Source: Plasmodium coatneyi (taxonomy: Eukaryota > Apicomplexa > Aconoidasida > Haemosporida > Plasmodiidae). Taken from it: a DNA stretch of 64,000 bases. The stretch spans positions 1,054,001 to 1,118,000 of the forward strand of contig NC_033568.1 in assembly GCF_001680005.1 (NCBI RefSeq), written 5' to 3'. Both the position numbers and the translations under genes were made by a program. A model generated the notes under the pieces. The model was not told the origin of the DNA. It ran no database searches and was given only the letters and a program-made list of their open reading frames with translations. Each line of letters starts with the position of its first letter. The first letter of the stretch is position 1. Shown piece after piece: positions 10,101 to 19,523 of the stretch.

Positions 10101-13100
10101 AAAAATTTAAAATCGAAATGTTTGGCACCATTGTACATTTGGTCCTCATTTAATTTCTGAAGCACATTTACTTTCTTTAGAATTCTTATGACTTTTATTA
10201 CAAAATCCTTGTTGTCTTTCTTCATCATTACGTGCTTGTTTATACTCTCTGTTAGCTCATCCGTGTGGTTAATGTCATTTTTTTTATTTAACGTGTCGAT
10301 AAAGGGGGCAAGGAATTGCTCATACAGGGATGCCTCTAACGTGTACAGTTCTGTGTCCACGGAGGCCACCGCAATGAAGGAAGACTTTGCCCTATCCATA
10401 ATTAACTGATGACCAAAGTATTGATTCTTCCTAACTGTGCATATTTCCTCATACACATTTTTGTACTGATTAAATTCTTGTACGGATATTTCTCCCTCTT
10501 TAACGAAGTAAAATTTGTCGAAGAGATCTCCTTCCAATATTATGTGCTTTCCCTTAGGACATTTTTCCCACTTGAGATGCTTAAGAAATGTTTCCTTATC
10601 CTTCATATTATTTAGAACCTTTTTTAATACCTTAACTTTCATCAAGTGGGATTCCATTTCTTCCACAAAATATTTCTGTTCTGTGTTGAAAAATTTTAGC
10701 AGAATTTTATCCAAGTCACTATAGAATGAGGTGATATTGCTTTGGTTGATGTACTCCACGTCCAGCGTTATGTTGTCTGCTGAGAGGGCTACTGAGGAGA
10801 ACTTCCTACTTATACTATGAATTGTGGAAAGCTGTTTGGTGTACTTTATCGAAGTGGATCGCTTAATCTCCATTAGCATTTCCTCCCCATCGGAGGGTAA
10901 CATCTGCAGGACGTTTGCTCCGTTGGGGTTATTCCCTCCATTGTTGTCTTCCTCAAGGGGAGGCCCTCCCACTTGCATGTTCCCACTTGAGTAATTCTTA
11001 ACGATGTGCTGAATGCCCTCCGTGTAATTGGCTCGGAAATATTCCACGAATTCTTTCACAATTTCTTTATTCAAGAGGGAAAGGAAGTACTCCTTCGAAA
11101 TACAGTAGCAGTGAGCTACATCCGACTCGACCACCGCATCGCACGTTCTGAGAGTGTTAAATATTAGTGCCACCTCCCCAAAAAAAGAACACCTAGAAAT
11201 GACCCTCACCGGGGTGCTCATCACACCGTTACAGTAGAAATTTATTTCCCCCTCTTTCAGTATGTAAAAATGAGTAGGATCATCATGCTGTCTTATGATA
11301 ACTTTTTTTTTTTCATATTTACATTTTTGAACATTCATGGATAGGCTATTTTTTAACGCGTCCGGGAAATTTTTAAAAATAGGTACGTCATTGATAATAC
11401 TCATAAACTCTTCCGAAACTTCTCTTTTCTGTTCTACTAGCTTTACAAAGTCGCTCGTGTATAGCTCTTTATTTACCTCAATCACGGCAACATTTGTGTG
11501 TGCCGTGTAGGAGCGCACGTTGGCCCTGTCAATCACGTTGATGCTGTTTATGAAGGAGTTTGTCTTCGTGGTGTGTCTTAAAATTCCGTTCAACAGGATA
11601 ACGATGGTGTTGTTTCGGTAGCTGTCCGATGTTTCCCCGTTTGATACTTCCCCTTTTTCTCCAATTTTTACGTCTCTCCCCCCTATGGACACAAAATCGT
11701 GGCCTTTTTTAAAACATTTTTTCTTTAACTTTTGTATGAAATTTGTTTTTTCATTTTTGTCCAAATAATTGAATGGGATAACATGATTCAGCACTTGCGC
11801 GAGGACCTCTATTTCGTCTACCGTCAGCGGTTGTGTTGAATCCTTTTCGCTTAATTTGTTTAGTAAGCTAGGGCAGAGGGTTCCCCCGAGCCTGTTTTTA
11901 TAGTTGCACGTGGAGTCCTCTTCCTCCTCATCCTTAATGTTTATTAGCTTGCTTTTTATTTCTTTTATACCTTCCTCCGTTTCGTGACTCTCTACGGTTA
12001 TTTCCCCGTTTAAGAACCCACAGAATATTTTGTAGTCCAGCTTGTCGTACTCCAGAAAGGGGGAAAAGCTCTTCCACAGGGTTAGGCAGTGGTTCACGTG
12101 TATCCCTATGTTGTACATCAGGCACATGAAAGTTTTCTTGCTGATTGGGGGAACTGTTCCCACTTCGTTCAGTAAATCCGGTTCGTCTTCCCCTTCCAGT
12201 TTTGTCACTCTGCCCACTTTCGCTGATTTTTCCTGTTTGCCCTTCTTCGCCTCCCGCTCGTGGAAGCAAACCCGGTCGGAGTGCTTGTACCTGTACTTGT
12301 TCCTCATGAACAACTGAAAGGAGTCAAGCTGCAGGTCCACGTCCAGGTCTGCCGCCTCGTCTTGATCACTCTGGGAGCTGCTCGTGTCATCTCCATCCCT
12401 CTTGCTTTTGCAAGTCTCGTGGTTAATTATCAGTCCCTTTTTCACTGATCCGTAAATCTCCACAATCCTCCGTTTTATTTTAGAGAAGGGGCACTCGGAA
12501 CCCTCGAAGTAAAAGTAAAGGTCCTTCAACTCGATGGCGAAATTGAAATCGTCCAGTGAAAAATACTCCTTGTAGAAGGACAAATTATTATTAACATAAT
12601 TGCATCCATCAGCAGGGGCTAATTTGTTCCTTCCAATTTCGTCAACTAGTGGGTTTATACCAGCGGGGGGGTGTTCCTTTGGTGGCTCACTCCTGTTATG
12701 ATCATTTTGCCCAGTTGGACCAGTCTTTTGAGGGTCCTTTTCTTCCCCCACGTTTGGATCCCCACAAAATTCTAACGTCTGCAATAACTTGTTCTTATTC
12801 GTGTAGTACACATAAAAGAGGATAGAGTAGTACAGTGAGGTTATATCCTCCTGGGAATAACGGTATGTCTCCATTTTCTCATTTTCGGAAAAGAAATAAA
12901 TAAACTCATTCAGGCTGATGTACAATTTATTTTTCTTCTCCACAGATTTGAAAAACTCCTTTAAGTTATCAAAAGATTCGCTGATATGAATATACATTAA
13001 ATTTTTTTTCTGCATGGAAATGAAGCTGTATTTGTGTAACTCCTCTTTCATGTCCCTTTCCACTTCCAGATAGCGAAATATGTGCCTCAAATAAATGTAC

Positions 13101-15676
13101 CTCTTCCCTTTGTAGTTTTTGTCCATACGGCTAAAATGGTATGTGCATGTATCTTTGGATATTCCCACAATGTCACAAAAGTTCACAAAAGAAACGTCGA
13201 AAATTTTGTCAAAGTTGTTAATGTCTTCATCGTGGAAAAGGTTAATTAGGTTTATCACTCCACCTTCCAACAAACGATTTTTAAAACTTTCGTAGTTTTC
13301 ATTATTCAGAAATAGAATCTTGTGGTATAGTGTTTTTAGAGAAGTGCTACTGCTGTTGTTGCATATGTACTCGTTAATGTGTTTAAATTCTATTTCGCTT
13401 AAGTGTACCTCTATGTGTGAACCTTCTTTTCTCACATCCCCCTTGATAGCAAACTTATCCCCTTCGAAGTAGTTTTTTAAAAGGTACTCTAATATATCTC
13501 TCGCCCCTACCTTCGCATTGAAAACTTTATTTTTGTAATCCCTCACTAGGTTGATCTTGCTATGCACAATTAGCTTCATGAAAAAGGTGTACACGTTTTT
13601 ATCGTGCAGGTGAAGCATTTGTCTGAATTCTTGAATTTTTACACTAGCATATTTGTTGTTGTCGAAGAGATCTTGTTCGGAGTATTCACCGTCAGATTCG
13701 AGGAAGTCCTCATGGTGGAAGGGTTTAGGGGATGGTTTCTCTCTCTTGTCGGTTGCGTGGTTACTGCGCGTGATTTCATCCTCTTGGGGAGATTCACCCT
13801 GATCAACCTTTTCGGGGGGTCCACTCTGATCAATATTTTTGGGGAGTCCATTTTGGTTGCGGTCTTTATTATGCTCCTCTAGAACGCCATCTTTTCGTGG
13901 CTCCTCCTCATCGCTATCTTTCTCCGGTCCACTTTCTGCATCTCCCATTTGCTCATCCCCATCTGGGTGTATTAATTCTGACGCCCCCGAACCCATCATG
14001 GTGTTTATCTTCCTAATTTCATCTAGGGCGACAGATCCCCCGAAGATAGTCTTGTGCCTACCGCTTCGTCGTTCTGGAACCCGCGCCGTGGCACCTACGT
14101 GGTTTTCCAATCCACCCCGATTGGTGTCCTCTTCTGGGTTAGCTTCTCCCCCCATGTGATCTTCCTTCTCCGCTTCACTTGATAAATTAGAAAATTGCCT
14201 CTTCTTCTCATCTTCTGTATCAACTGCGTTGGAACTTTCCGATTCGGCGTGGCCTAAACTAAATTCTTCACGATCACTTGTTTCTTCTTCAATTTTGTTA
14301 ATTTCCCCTTCTGTGGGTTCTACACCCAATGACTTACTCGATTTCATGGACTCTACGCTACCTTGGCTGCTATCCTTTCTACTCAAATTCGATACTCTTC
14401 TCTCCTTTTGAGGAGACTCCCCAATAAGACTACTTCGACCCGTTTCATCCATCGAATTGGTAGAAGAAAACAAATCTTCTACACTTTTACTGGACATATT
14501 TTCCCTTATTTTATTTTTGTTTATATTTTTAATAGTATTTATTAACGCCTCCAGGGAGGAGTCATGTCTCCTGGGATGTTCTTCTGGCATGTAGAATTTT
14601 TCTGACATTTGGTCACTTTTTTTTAAATTTCCTTTCTTCATTTTTTCCCCTTGGCTGTTATCACTCGGTTCGATATCGATGTCGCTTTGGTTTTGGTTCT
14701 CCTCTTCGCTCGCCCGTTTCTCAGTGGTGGGTGAGTCTCCGTCCACTTGGTGCACCAACTCTACTTGCACTTTGCGCGCTCGTTCTTCTTCCCTTTGTTT
14801 CTCTTTCTTCATTTTCCTCTGCTTTTTTCTCTCTATTTTTCTCTGATTTTCTTTCTCTATTTTTCTCTGTCTTTCCATTTCTGCTTTTATTTTCCTTTGC
14901 TTCTCCTTCTCTGCTTTTATTTCCCGCTGTCTTTCCCGTTTGGCTTCCCTCTGTTTTTCCTTTTTGGCATCCCCCTCCTTCCTTCCTGTGGCTTCGGCCG
15001 GCTTCACACCGGGGTGATCACTCCTTAGGGTGCTCTCCTCAGAATGATGACTACCCCTCTTTGCACGATCCTCTAATGTAACGTCATGATACTGAGTATT
15101 GTCTTCCTCCACATAAGCACTTCCCCTTTTTTGGTTGGCTTCATCGTTATGGAAACCTTTCCTTCTCTGGCATGATTTAGTGGTTCTCCTCTCTCCATCG
15201 ACAGGAAGCCCTTTTTTACTGCACCGTGCAGTGTCACAATTTTGCAAATTCAAAATGTGCTTGTTAAAAAAATTAATAAATTTCTCTTTGCTTATCTGTT
15301 CTTTACATACACTTTTATTTTGTACGAAATATTCGTAGATGTGTTTGTACTTTACGAACTGATAAATGATTTTTCGATCGATGTAGAGGTTCAGTTGGTC
15401 AATATTTCTGCTCCCACAGGGGCGGTCGTCCTTTCGGTGGGTGTCCCTAGGATGGTCACTTGTGTGTAATTTCTTTTCCTTCCCTCTTAACCATTCGCGC
15501 AGTGCCACTTTGTATTCCATACGATTCAAATACATTTCATTCTTTAATTTGTTCCTGTCCTCCTTTCCTTTTTGGCTAGCCAGTTGGCGTCTTTCCGATT
15601 GTAACATTCCATCCAGTTCCTTCTTCCTCATGTTTATTAATTTTTTTATTCTAAAGTAGTATACTTCATTTTGCAT
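7130..15676 (-). CDS. EPAC: EPAC-like protein with multiple cyclic-nucleotide-binding modules
   Basis: This is an uninterrupted 2848-residue frame. Residues about 195-300 are a very basic/acidic helical stretch rich in KEKQR and RKIE. Cyclic-nucleotide-binding (CNB) modules follow. Three carry a good phosphate-binding cassette: FGEVALIFNTLRT near residue 1497, FGELSIINNQLRT near 1928 and FGEMALIKNIRRT near 2659. Three more keep the fold pattern but lack key residues (near 1355, 1753 with FGHQLIMDR, and 2533 with YGCYEAIEG). An EF-hand-like segment DKFNTGYIKYNDF lies near 2250. No RapGEF, kinase or channel domain is visible, so it is EPAC-like only in its CNB part. The frame stays open from the chosen ATG up to 15745, where a polypyrimidine-AATTAG acceptor suggests a missing short 5' exon. 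The probable P. falciparum counterpart is annotated as a pseudogene in 3D7 (from memory); here it is intact. Confidence 0.85.
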   Translation of the reverse strand: MQNEVYYFRIKKLINMRKKELDGMLQSERRQLASQKGKEDRNKLKNEMYLNRMEYKVALREWLRGKEKKLHTSDHPRDTHRKDDRPCGSRNIDQLNLYIDRKIIYQFVKYKHIYEYFVQNKSVCKEQISKEKFINFFNKHILNLQNCDTARCSKKGLPVDGERRTTKSCQRRKGFHNDEANQKRGSAYVEEDNTQYHDVTLEDRAKRGSHHSEESTLRSDHPGVKPAEATGRKEGDAKKEKQREAKRERQREIKAEKEKQRKIKAEMERQRKIEKENQRKIERKKQRKMKKEKQREEERARKVQVELVHQVDGDSPTTEKRASEEENQNQSDIDIEPSDNSQGEKMKKGNLKKSDQMSEKFYMPEEHPRRHDSSLEALINTIKNINKNKIRENMSSKSVEDLFSSTNSMDETGRSSLIGESPQKERRVSNLSRKDSSQGSVESMKSSKSLGVEPTEGEINKIEEETSDREEFSLGHAESESSNAVDTEDEKKRQFSNLSSEAEKEDHMGGEANPEEDTNRGGLENHVGATARVPERRSGRHKTIFGGSVALDEIRKINTMMGSGASELIHPDGDEQMGDAESGPEKDSDEEEPRKDGVLEEHNKDRNQNGLPKNIDQSGPPEKVDQGESPQEDEITRSNHATDKREKPSPKPFHHEDFLESDGEYSEQDLFDNNKYASVKIQEFRQMLHLHDKNVYTFFMKLIVHSKINLVRDYKNKVFNAKVGARDILEYLLKNYFEGDKFAIKGDVRKEGSHIEVHLSEIEFKHINEYICNNSSSTSLKTLYHKILFLNNENYESFKNRLLEGGVINLINLFHDEDINNFDKIFDVSFVNFCDIVGISKDTCTYHFSRMDKNYKGKRYIYLRHIFRYLEVERDMKEELHKYSFISMQKKNLMYIHISESFDNLKEFFKSVEKKNKLYISLNEFIYFFSENEKMETYRYSQEDITSLYYSILFYVYYTNKNKLLQTLEFCGDPNVGEEKDPQKTGPTGQNDHNRSEPPKEHPPAGINPLVDEIGRNKLAPADGCNYVNNNLSFYKEYFSLDDFNFAIELKDLYFYFEGSECPFSKIKRRIVEIYGSVKKGLIINHETCKSKRDGDDTSSSQSDQDEAADLDVDLQLDSFQLFMRNKYRYKHSDRVCFHEREAKKGKQEKSAKVGRVTKLEGEDEPDLLNEVGTVPPISKKTFMCLMYNIGIHVNHCLTLWKSFSPFLEYDKLDYKIFCGFLNGEITVESHETEEGIKEIKSKLINIKDEEEEDSTCNYKNRLGGTLCPSLLNKLSEKDSTQPLTVDEIEVLAQVLNHVIPFNYLDKNEKTNFIQKLKKKCFKKGHDFVSIGGRDVKIGEKGEVSNGETSDSYRNNTIVILLNGILRHTTKTNSFINSINVIDRANVRSYTAHTNVAVIEVNKELYTSDFVKLVEQKREVSEEFMSIINDVPIFKNFPDALKNSLSMNVQKCKYEKKKVIIRQHDDPTHFYILKEGEINFYCNGVMSTPVRVISRCSFFGEVALIFNTLRTCDAVVESDVAHCYCISKEYFLSLLNKEIVKEFVEYFRANYTEGIQHIVKNYSSGNMQVGGPPLEEDNNGGNNPNGANVLQMLPSDGEEMLMEIKRSTSIKYTKQLSTIHSISRKFSSVALSADNITLDVEYINQSNITSFYSDLDKILLKFFNTEQKYFVEEMESHLMKVKVLKKVLNNMKDKETFLKHLKWEKCPKGKHIILEGDLFDKFYFVKEGEISVQEFNQYKNVYEEICTVRKNQYFGHQLIMDRAKSSFIAVASVDTELYTLEASLYEQFLAPFIDTLNKKNDINHTDELTESINKHVMMKKDNKDFVIKVIRILKKVNVLQKLNEDQMYNGAKHFDFKFFRKGAVIIRHNDTPDHFYIIKKGIVSVKVDDKGVEDAVHQTNDLHSRDNNQEEESTHTGGRTKSVYLYKYDYFGELSIINNQLRTATCEAHTNCFLLAIDKVSFIEHFGIIFNELLQEADVRYTKNYSLPPWLKNMYGNGEFNESMHSMSMKIPELGSSLSSISDDSNEMFSFEKEINAKLKREKRNKRKGKGKLKGSNADDEYMDDHPAAQSENEVEDASSGNLSTNRSLSIVNNEDRISKIKEEKRQKMEEIKLNELKVIERIKQKEERKIKAMMKKKGILIPRKNAKEELNAVQPSSNTKDDQEEGGAPKEEAKTVTVNTESSRKESKSQSKENNHPNSMQHKSSSILKKKMSPSNSSELKVDKMVKKLLGVICSEYNSIFHFYECIDKFNTGYIKYNDFLNFIVSQNLEELFEGRDNMESLFKYLCDGKSILTLTQFYISMYKEKHIDMYSLNLRLCEVYGSSVLAFKKIVPQFNTQDDSLCSFANFELVCDSVGISKTNIKNIWDEINIMNEEQIPLEIVFSILNGEVSVEQAYITYNEKKSLLNQVVHFFQGNEEDFTKMSTQVVETKFTINYEEPIIINKCHHKSCSNECQELVKLLQSDTHFKYLTLDQRIFFTTLMNRKVMKLEDVLINQGDNDAPIIFVYQGTANIISYNIFGIESIIREIKNDELYGCYEAIEGTPADYQVKISSDNAIVWILDRSSYRDHLKDMLEERKQNCLHIFALLKNVPILRYLPEETLHNLSYAMKVEHYQPNHTIIKENTHDDKFYILCKGLATVEKNSEINKNRLILSTLRKADYFGEMALIKNIRRTANVVLDTQTILLSLIDLEFHRLLTPYFDQFLNRAKANYKKLHLDIELVPAEIASISSNANIGNAALGRGAQKKVTIQGFDEGDSPVEDPRDKKKGEVSFVQSAEEASLLEEETTERSGNTHQGGGKKGGHSKHTGKAKDKGMSRTKKGKEHGLKGERPEGTEKKREKKKDAHK

Positions 15677-15745
15677 GTCATTTTCCAGGTCGGCCAGACT
15701 GGCATCGTGTTCGTCTCGTCTGCAAGTTTGTTCATTTTTCCTCTT

Positions 15746-16563
15746 CTAATTAAAAAAAAAAAGGGGGGGCAAATTGGCATTAAAATAGTGATAACATTTT
15801 AGAAATTGAGGCGTGGAAAAAGCTCCCTCGTAATATCAAGAATCGAAAAATGGCATTTCACGGGGAGCGTTGATGTTTCCCCAATACGTATCTGCGCAGA
15901 CAAGTGCAACTAACTATCTACGAACACACACCGGGATGTGCACCCAAATTGTGGCGCTTCGAAGGGAGGTAGGGCAGTTGCAAAACCCACTTCTCCCCTA
16001 AAGGAGCCGAAAAAAAAAAGGTACAATATAAAATACGAAATGTGCAACATTTATGCTATTACATAAGTACGCGCATGCAGGATATTTCTCATCAAAAGAC
16101 ATTTTTTGGAAATACTCCTCCCCTCAGTCGAGCCATTCACGTGGGCTATTTGCCCCTCAACAGAAGAGCCGACTTATGCATTCATATATTTATATCTATC
16201 CGGAGGAACACACAAAAAGGGACACTTTAATCTTCATAAGCAATTATGCAACATTTTAACATACGCAAAAAAGGGCGCCTCTTTTTTTTTTTTTTCTTTT
16301 TTAAGAATTGACCACGTTGATTTGAAAAATTAAGACAAATGGCACTCCCAATAGTGTTAGATTAGCATCGTATTTTGTGTAAAAAAAAAAAGAGTCTCAA
16401 AAAAAATGCAAGTAAATGTGTAACACATGTGAACACATTTGGGCACCACTTGGAGGGGGGAGGAAAACGAATAGTCCAAGTGCTTTATTATGTAAATAAT
16501 GTAGAGGCGTAAAGATTTAAGGAAGATTCACCAAGCGGTAAAACTGTGATGATAGCAATTGCT
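15746..16563. other. Intergenic region upstream of the EPAC-like gene
   Basis: It probably holds the promoter and possibly a first exon of the EPAC-like gene, and the 3' flank of the coiled-coil gene. A/T runs are present; no start exon could be fixed and no RNA gene was seen. Confidence 0.5.
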
Positions 16564-18043
16564 CTACCGTTTAGGACCCCCTTTTTGCTAATGAATACGG
16601 AATATGCCATGCAGCTTGTAACGTTCACACATGGGGACATACCTGGAAGCAACCGGCGTCCTGGCCCAGCTGCCTAATCCGGTTCCACGATTGGGTTAAC
16701 CTTTGCTCGTTATGGTCAATTTTGGAGCTGTTCATGTTAAGCATGCGGTGTAAATTTGGTGTGCTCAAATCAGACAGATAGTTGTAATATTCTGGGTGTT
16801 CCTTCGTTGAGACAACTTCTTTGTCCCCGTTATTGCTATCATCGTAGAATATGTTCCACGGGGGTGAACTCCCCTTTTCACTAAAATGGCGAATTGAACC
16901 GTTGCATGCATTCATATCATGATAGTTCATATTTTTGTCCTTGTCCAATCTGAGCAGTTCGTTTAGGTTATCCTTTAACTTCTCCCTCATGTCATACATG
17001 TACTTTTGGTAAATAAGAGATTTTTTTTTTTCACTTGATAACTGTTGTTTCAGGTCTGCATTTGTACTTTGCGAGCAGCGCAAATTGTGGAACATTTTTT
17101 TTATGCTATTATTTTTGTACAACTGGAGGTTATCCCTCATCGAGGGGTCTAAATTGAAGGAAGTGGAATCGTAGAAGAAATTAAACTTTTCCACTAAAAA
17201 GGGATCATTCAAAATGAAGGTTTCTATTTGTAAAATTTTTTCTTTTAAAAAATCATTCTGCCTTATTAATTCTTCTTTTTCTACTTCCATCAGGTTCATC
17301 TTTTTTTGGAACAAAAGTGGTTCATCATATTTCAAATTGCTGTTAAGGGTGGCTAAAATTTCTTCCAAAATTTTTGTACACTTGAGGATTCTATTTATTT
17401 TTTGTTCAAACGTCATGTAGTTTACCTCAGCGGGCTGTGTTTCCCCGTCCATTTCATTTCTGCTTCGCAAAATGTTTCGTCCTTCCTCCTGATGTGTCCA
17501 TAATTGGTGGGTGTTTTTTCTTAGAAATCCATTTTCTATTTCCATTTTTCTGTTTCCCCGATTTGTGTGTAGTTCATGTTTGTCCCTGTTTAGCAGCGTG
17601 TTGTTCAGTTGGGCGTTATTTTCCTGCAGCGAGAGGTTCTCCCGCAGCATTTGTTCATATTTGTATTTTATAAACTCGTTTTCGTCACTCAGTTTGTGCA
17701 TTTCATTCATGCACATGGTATGCGTCCCATTCGTTCTATGCACCCTGTGAGTTCCTTTTTCATTTTTGTAAAAATCGAATGCAGCCCTTTCGCTGCACCT
17801 TTTAGCTAGTTGCTCATTTTTTTTTTTCAAAAAGTAGTTTTCTTGCTTGATAAAATCGTTTATGTTGGCTAGTCGGACGACATACTTTTTTAACGAGCTG
17901 TGTATTAGTGAGACATCGTTAATGTCTCTTTGTGCCTCCGCCGGATCGACCTTGCAGTTGTTTCTGTCCAGACAATCCTTCAGGTAATGGTGGATGTTTT
18001 CTATGGCCCTCGATTCGAGGTCATCCATGTTTGCCTTCCTCAT
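16564..18043 (-). CDS. Coiled-coil protein, unrecognised
   Basis: The main exon runs from 18043 to 16643. The frame itself stops at 16625, but its end is CAG|GTATGT, a strong donor, and an ATTAG acceptor at 16588 leads in phase to a 7-codon terminal exon (16587-16564) ending KGGPKR. The implied intron is only 55 bases, so the unspliced 472-aa form remains possible against 474 aa. The protein is hydrophilic, with heptad-like stretches near residues 45-80 and 135-160 and another from about 215 to 360, and no signal peptide or membrane segment. This suggests a structural or scaffold protein. I do not recognise a named family. It is in tandem with the EPAC-like gene and ATG4. Confidence 0.75.
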
Positions 18044-18772
18044 GTGGGGTTATACAATATACCACGCTAAGTTATGTTGTGGGAGTTTGTTCCCAGTTTG
18101 GGAAAACGTTTCGGTTCGCTTGCTAATCTTTGTTCTGCCAACCCTGGCTACTCCGCTATGCGCACTTTTTTCCGTTCGCTCATCATAGGGGCGTCTTCTA
18201 TAGAATGGTCTTTACTGTTCAGTTAAAATGCAAACAATTTTTTTTTTTTTTTTTCCCTTTACACCTTGCTTACATTTCGAATCAGTTCCCCCCTTGGCGC
18301 ATTTTTTTTTAAATTTTTTGTAGAACAATTTTGCAGGAAAAAAACAAAATGTGGGAAATCGCGCTTTTGGGAAAATTACACGAGTCAGCATAAATTCTGT
18401 CGAACTGGTGAAACATTAAATTTCTTTTAAAAGCAGACTGAGTGAGCATCGTCAGCAATGTTAACAAATTTATTGGTACATTTGACGTGTTCACGGCGCT
18501 TATAGCATTTACACTGATCAGATGTTTATAATGTTTAAAAGAAAAAAAAAAAAAAGTGGGCCAAAATAAACCACAATAACATAATGTACGTACAATTTTT
18601 TACAGTGTACGTGTTCGCTTCAGATGAATAAAAAAAAGGTTGTCCATTCGTCCGTTTAATTTTCCCCTTGATGTCACTGTGCATGTCTATAAAAAAAAAA
18701 AAAACGTTGATTCTGCGGGGAGGGGTGTACCCCTGCCTTAAATGCACTGCCGGCGAATATGCGCGCACAGAA
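18044..18772. other. Intergenic upstream of the coiled-coil gene
   Basis: This is the probable 5' flank of the coiled-coil gene, with a T-run near 18238 and A-runs near 18540 and 18690. No gene is supported. Confidence 0.5.
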
Positions 18773-19054
18773 ATGGCCAACTGGGGCAAAATGGTTAGCG
18801 GAAAATTGTCTGTGGCAAATGCTAACAAAATGGATGACGTGAGCCAGCCAAGCGAGTGAGTCATTGTTCACGTGTTTCGTTTCACTGCCAAGGCGGAAAT
18901 TTCTCCCCCCCCCATGAGTTCCCATTATAACCCTCAAAAAATGCATGATTTATTTTCCGCTGGCAAATATACTATTTCATGTAAAGTGGCTAAACCCTTT
19001 CCAAGGCGAACGGGTTCACAAAACTTCACAGACGAGCGTGCCACTGAAGAATAA
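18773..19054 (+). CDS. Tentative tiny two-exon gene (43 aa)
   Basis: A possible gene: ATG in the context AGAAATGG at 18773, an exon to 18855 ending at a GTGAGT donor, and a second exon 19006-19054 after TTTCCAAG that restores the phase (2 to 1). The product is hydrophilic, starts MANWGKMVSGKL and ends DERATEE. Support is only the canonical splice pair and the sensible composition. No family is recognised, and chance cannot be excluded at this length. Confidence 0.3.
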
Positions 19055-19523
19055 ATTATGTGAAGCCCTATTCATTCGCAAAAGCTCCTTCGCAAACCAT
19101 TGAAAGGATCACTTTATGAATAAATTTGGACAAAAAAGAAAAATATGAATCATGATAAAATTGGCAAAGGAAATTCAAAATGGAGGGGAACTGCGCGATG
19201 TCACAAATTAATATAATTTATGTTAATGTGATGTTACCCGTAGGGTGGGAAAACAAAAAAAAAACAATTGATGATAAAAAGTGGGATCCCAAAAGGGGCA
19301 GACAAATTTACGAAAAAATAATCAACCGTATGTGAGGGAACTTAAAAAAAAGGGGTTACCCCTCCGCAACAACACTGTTGTCTTTTTTTTTTTTTTTGTT
19401 TTTTTTTCTGTACTCATTAATCATCTGTATGTTAAGCAAACGAATTAAAATTGCACACTCTCTCCAATGGGTGAAGGACGCACCAGTGTGACTTAAAAAT
19501 TATGAACACAGAATAAAAAGGTA
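19055..19523. other. Intergenic, 3' flank of ATG4
   Basis: AT-rich with short A and T runs (for example 19383-19409). No gene is seen; it probably includes the ATG4 3' UTR and poly-A signals. Confidence 0.5.
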
